Source: Odobenus rosmarus divergens (taxonomy: Eukaryota; Chordata; Mammalia; Carnivora; Odobenidae). Taken from it: a stretch of 64,000 bases of DNA. Shown piece by piece: positions 59,141 through 64,000 of this stretch. The stretch is taken from the NCBI RefSeq assembly GCF_000321225.1, contig NW_004450382.1:1668279-1732278 (forward strand), given 5' to 3'. Made by a program: the position numbers and the translations under genes. Position 1 is the stretch's first letter; every line of letters starts with the position of its first letter. Under the pieces are notes generated by a model. The model searched no databases and was not told where the DNA came from. It worked only from the letters and a program-made list of their open reading frames with translations.

Positions 59141-59415
59141 CTCCAAAAAGACCAGAGAAAGAAGCCACTCCTGGCTTGCCCAGCAGAATTTGATCAGTTA
59201 TAGACCTTTTCTCCCTTTAGTCCATCTTTCCCAGATCAATTAGAAAAATATATTTGGCTTCCATATCCCAGCTCTTTCTGGTCTTCAGGAACCCCAGGTC
59301 TTCATTCTTTCTCCTACTCAACATACCAGCTCACTCAGGCCTACCCTTGGGTTACAGAGAAACTTCTTTCTTGAGCAGCTAGGGCCTGTTGGTAATTTCT
59401 TTAAAATAGGATTCA

Positions 59416-59621
59416 GGGGCGCCGGGGTGGCTCAGTTGGTTAAGCGACTGCCTTCAGCTCAGGTCATGATTCCAGGGTCCTGGGATAGAGTCCCACATCG
59501 GGCTCCCTGCTTGGCAGGGAGCCTGCTTCTCCCTCTCCCTCTGCCTACAGCTCCCCCTGCTTGTGCGTGCTCTCTCTCTCTCTCTTTCTGTCAAATAAAT
59601 AAATGAGATTTTTTTTAAAAA
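59416..59621 (+). mobile_element. CAN SINE
   Basis: ATAGGATTCA before, AAAGGATTCT after. Confidence 0.94.
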
Positions 59622-59681
59622 AAGGATTCTAAATTAATTCATTAATTCATTAATTAAAATAAAATAAAATAGGATTCTATT

Positions 59682-59817
59682 GGGGTACCTGGCTGGCTCA
59701 GTCTGTAAAGCATGTAACTCTTGATCTTGGGGTCATGAGTTCAAGCCCCATGCTGGGCCTAGAGCTTACTTAAAAATAAATAAATAAATAAATAAAACTC
59801 TTAATTAAAAAAAAATT
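59682..59817 (+). mobile_element. CAN SINE, short old type
   Basis: AAATAGGATTCTATT before, AAATAGGATTCACAA after. Confidence 0.9.
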
Positions 59818-60160
59818 TTTTTAAATAGGATTCACAAGACCCAACCTTTTCTCTGACTCCATGGAAGGCCTTGGAAAGGGTCCCCAGAGTTCCAAAAGCA
59901 GCTGCTCAGCTGGTCTGTGGAGCTTTCTTATCCTTTCCCTTCCCTGTCACCTCATTGCATTTCTCTGTCCTTTGTTCTCTTCTCTTTGGGTTTGTGGCCC
60001 CAAACAGTGTTTCTTCCACCTCCTTCCTGCCTCTTTGTCTCTGTAAATTCTCTCCTGCTCAGAAAAAAGTAGAAGCATCGTCCAGTGCTTTCTTCTCTCA
60101 GTCCCTCCTGGCACCAGGAGCTGCTGCCTTTTGTGGTTTTTAAGAGTTTAGACTCCATGA

Positions 60161-60363
60161 GGCGCCTGGGTGGCTCAGTCATTGTTAAGCGTGTCTGCCT
60201 TCGGCTCGGGTCATGATCCCAGGGTCCTGGGATCGAGCCCGGCATCGGGCTCCCTGCTCCGCGGGAAGCCTGCTTCTCCCTCTCCCACTCCCCCTGCTTG
60301 TGTTCCTGCTCTCGCTGTGTCTCTCTGTCAAATAAATAAATAAAATCTTTAAAAAAAAAAAAG
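60161..60363 (+). mobile_element. CAN SINE
   Basis: AGTTTAGACTCCATGAG / AGTTTAGATCCCATAGG. Confidence 0.95.
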
Positions 60364-62012
60364 TTTAGATCCCATAGGCATATTTGAATGCATGAACTCC
60401 ATTTGCCACCACCCTAGAAGATCCCTCCTTTCTTGTGTGCTGGAACCTGGAACCTCACAGGTTCTGCTTCTCCCCATTTCCAGCAAAGTAATGGTGCTCC
60501 TTCCTTTTACTCTGCCAAGGACCCTTTCCAGTCTGTGTGTAGAATGCATGCATGACAACTGAATGCCAGATATTGAGGATTTGAGTCATGGCATCAGGGA
60601 GCACAAGGCTGGGCTAGCCAAACTCCTAGGATGTCATAGGCTTTAGCATCTCATGGACTTCTGGCTCTAACACTGTGTGTCCCCATTTTAGAAGGAGGCC
60701 CTTTAACGGTCCTCCTGAAAGAGAGGTGGCCAGGGAAGTCATCCGGACTCTAAACTGGAGAATCCCAACACTTCCTGCTCTGTCCCCTATGCTGGATGGA
60801 CCAGTGCATCCAACACAGGAGTCAGTGCCTTCCTGCCACAGTTACCCCAGGCCAGTCATCTGTTCCCACTGTCACTTGTCCTTGCAGCTGAGCCATATGG
60901 AGAAGGCAAATTCCTAGCCATTAGTGCAGCACTCGAGACCTTTTACTGTGGATGACCCAGACAAACATCAGCAACTCAGATCCTCAGCAGCAAACACCTC
61001 AGTAGATGGCAGAGTCCCCAGTCAATCTTCCTCACCTGGAGGGATTTCAGAAAAAAACATTCATCCTCAGAAGCAGCGCTGTCCCCTCTCCAGATTTCAA
61101 TCATTTGCATACCAGAGAGTTACTACGTCCGTATGAGTCTTACACCCCCAAAATGTGACTCTTACAACCCAGTGTAGCCCTCTCTGCCCTCTTCTAGCAC
61201 CACCAGCAGAACAAACCATTTTCTAACAGAACTCTGGATTTTCTCACCCGCGCCCCAGCATGCTCAGTTAATGAGATTATTTCTGGCAAAAATCCTGGCA
61301 GTCAAGTTTGACCTCCTGCTCAAGCCAGTAGAAAAGCCACAGCCAACAAAGTCAAAACCTGGAGACTCTAATTGGAAACTTCATGTGAGTCTCTTCTTAT
61401 TGTCAGTGAGTTAACTTGGATCTCTTCCCTGTGACCACAGTGACCAGTTCTGTGGCCATGAAAGTAGACCTGACAGGCATATAGGTCAAATCCTGGCTAG
61501 CAGGAATCCTTCCCAGCTTCCCAGCAGTGCAGCTTTTCATATGCAGCTTGTCATTCCCTTCTGTCCCGGTGGTGGTTTCTCCTCAGCTTACCAGCCTCCC
61601 TTTGTACTCTCAGGGAAGGATCCTTAGGATCTGATTCCAGCCCAGAGCTTTTCAAGTGTTTCCTGGAACCTGCTTCCAGCCCTGGCCAAGCAGAACGAGT
61701 ACGGCTTGTTGCTCCCTCCAGGTTTCCTCCACCTTATAGAATCCCCGTGAAAATACATCCATCCCCAAAATGCCAAATCTAGTCTCTCTTCCCTGAATCC
61801 CAATAAGCAAGTCTTCTCCCACCCCCAGGCCAAGAGCAGACCAGAGGGTAGAGGGGAAAGTGGGTAGGGCAGGCCAAAGAGGGCTCAGGTGTTTATTTGG
61901 AGCCTGGCGGAGCAAAAGAAAGTATTGTCTGCCCCAGCCAGACACCTCATTTGCCCTTCTGCTCTGGAGCACTGAGGGACAAAGTAGAGTGTTAATTAGA
62001 ACTAAGACTGTC

Positions 62013-62214
62013 GGGATGCCTGGGTGGCTCAGTCGTTAAGCGTCTGCCTTCCGCTCAGGTCATGAACCCAGGGTCCTGGGATCGAGCCCCTTTTCGGGCT
62101 CCCTGCTCCGCGGGAAGCCTGCTTCTCCCTCTCCCACTCCCCCTGCGTGTGTTCCCTCTCTCGCTGTGTCTCTCTCTGTCAAATAAATAAATAAAATCTT
62201 TAAAAAAAAAAAAA
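62013..62214 (+). mobile_element. CAN SINE
   Basis: Duplication AACTAAGACTGTC. Confidence 0.95.
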
Positions 62215-62594
62215 ACTAAGACTGTCTTCAGAGCAGTGCAGTATCTCTGGAAACTAGGGAGAGACTGGGTGAAGGAAGAATAAATGTAAGAGTCTAGATA
62301 GGCGATGATGAGGCAGACTCACGGCTGTAGAGGGATAAAGGGTAAAAAGGAGCTTTTGGAGGTCCCCTGAGAAGCTAGCCAAAGAAGTATTTCCTTTGTT
62401 CTTTTCTGGTCAGTCTTATCTCAAGGGTGGATCCTGATTGACAGTCACACTCCAGGACCATCCCCAGCCCTAGGGACTTTCACAGCCTGAGTAGTATCTG
62501 GGCCTCCTTCCCATTCCTTTCACTGAAGAAAACAGATGGCTCTGAAGCGTAAAAAGGAGGCCGGCCCCAGCCCCATTCTGTAACTTCTGTTTAA

Positions 62595-62745
62595 TACTTA
62601 TCAGAACACCATGCTGGGCGCTTTCTCTCCATCATCTTATAGAATTCCTACTTGATGAGGAAACTAAAGCCCAAAGACATGAAATAATCTGCTCAAAGGC
62701 AAATTAGAACTTAAGTCCTTCTGACTCAGAAGGTCTTTTCTCATT
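62595..62745 (-). repeat. MIR SINE, antisense
   Basis: GATGAGGAAACTAAAGCCCA and ATCTGCTCAAAGGCAAATTA. Confidence 0.6.
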
Positions 62746-64000
62746 GTCACCTTTTCTTCCTCCCTTTCCTATCTTTTCCTTCTCTGAGTTTGCCTCCGTC
62801 CAACATGGTGCCATAACAGCAAACTTGGTGAAAAGCCGAGACCGAGTTTTCCCTTCCTATGGGGAAAGTTAGAGAAATAGGCCTGAGGATGCTCTGGATC
62901 CCTAAGCGCCCTTGCCGTAACGCACCGAATGTGTCAGTTACACTCTCGACAAAGAGGTTGGGGGCCTTCTCTTCTGTATATGCTCCATTTCCTACATCTG
63001 CTCTCTCACATAACCCCCAAAACACACGCACATTCAACCAACTATTACTGCCTCCCATATTCTAGGCTAGAGGTGTAAAGATGAGTCAGATTTGCCTCTT
63101 GCTGTCCAACGGCCCCCAGTACAGAAACAGACAAGTAAAGAAAGAATTATGGAAAAGTTTCTCAGGTATGATGGTAGGAGACTGTCAGGGTTAATTAAGG
63201 ACATAAAAGAGAAATCGGTCAGTTCTGGCCCAAGGAAGGAATTAATGCTAAATCTTGAACTTTTGGGCTGTTTATCAAATACACAAAGGGAAGAACCTCT
63301 CAAGCAAAGGGGAACCCATGTAAGCAAGCACTTGAAGGCAAAAAAAATCCTATGTGTTGGAAACTGCAAACCATTTGCAAAATCTAGAATATAGGGCACA
63401 AGGGAGATATAGCAAGAAGCAAAGCTGAAAAGTGGGTAGAACGGAAGACGTGTCTGAATTCTTAAGGTCTCCAAAGCTGCAGTCAGAAACCCCCTTAGAG
63501 GCTTCAGCCTATGGGCAATATGAACAAACTCAAACATTTCTCTATCAATCTTGGTCCCATCATCAAGGATCTTCATTTTGCTGCACCAAAGCCTTCTAAG
63601 ACTGAAGTAGAGCATCAGGAAAGCCAATTTGGGCAGCCTGGCCCCCAATCCCTATCCGGGTCACATTCAAGCTCCCAAGTGTGACAAGAAACATGTTGGA
63701 TCCTTAGAAACCATGGGAAGCTTGCCCAGAAAGAATCCATTTCCAGCCAGCTGGTCAGCTTTTTCTGTCTGAGCCAATAGAGGGCAGGAAAACTCTCCTG
63801 TCTCCTGCATGTGCCCCCTACCTCCAGGCAAGAAATAGATAACATGCCCCTGAGTCCCCCTACCCCTTCCAGACCATTTGTTCACTGCCTCCATTCTATT
63901 GCTCTTATTCCTAGAAAACTAACCCTTTTCTCACCCTTCACCCCATCACTGGTCAACTTCCATGGTGCTCCCCTAAATATATTGAGGGCTCATAGTCTTC

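Noticed and set aside
63067..63648. 193-codon minus-strand frame at the window end
   Set aside because: The plus strand looks like an old interspersed repeat and the frame shows no known domain or conserved motif.
63765..63785. Second CTCF-like motif (CCAATAGAGGGCAG)
   Set aside because: Two mismatches in the core and no supporting context.

Overview
The window reads as nuclear intron and exon sequence from a carnivoran mammal. About 60 copies of the tRNA-Lys-derived CAN SINE (SINEC) are scattered on both strands. Their subfamily form (heads such as GGGCGCCTGGGTGGCTCAGT, CT-rich 3' parts, AAATAAATAAAATCTTT tails) resembles the arctoid caniforms (bears, seals, mustelids) more than dog or cat. 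The species cannot be fixed by eye. There are no bacterial-type genes, operons or CRISPR arrays, and most open frames are repeats or chance.

The one working gene is EIF2B3 (eIF2B gamma subunit) on the plus strand. Six internal coding exons are visible: 23039-23128, 33137-33264, 34375-34565, 36559-36636, 37183-37331 and 52127-52230. All have AG/GT borders and matching codon phases. They encode about 246 residues, roughly residues 189-436 of the ~452-residue protein: the end of the nucleotidyltransferase-like domain, the linker and most of the left-handed beta-helix. The N-terminal exons must lie before base 1. The short last exon (about 17 residues) was not found and should lie beyond base 64000.

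Layout: 1-23038 is upstream intron with dense SINEs, L2, MIR and L1 pieces, an L1 3' end inserted inside a SINE, and a VAMP4 processed pseudogene (18018-18449). 23129-33136 is intron. 33137-37331 is an exon cluster almost free of SINEs. 37332-52126 is a 14.8-kb intron. 52231-64000 is the start of the last intron. It holds a dead, nearly full-length Tigger1 DNA transposon (52778-56865) broken by three SINEs and by a chimeric retrocopy in which a SINE is joined to a 5'-truncated MMRN1 (multimerin-1) cDNA.

The exons together make one polypeptide. Everything else is intronic, and its likely influence on the gene is limited to splicing or polyadenylation signals brought by repeats. The most unusual observations are the SINE-MMRN1 chimera under one target-site duplication, a probable ~40-bp inversion inside the VAMP4 retrocopy, two SINEs inserted at one 15-bp target, and SINE head-to-head fusions. 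Repeat family names come from recognition and were not checked with RepeatMasker.
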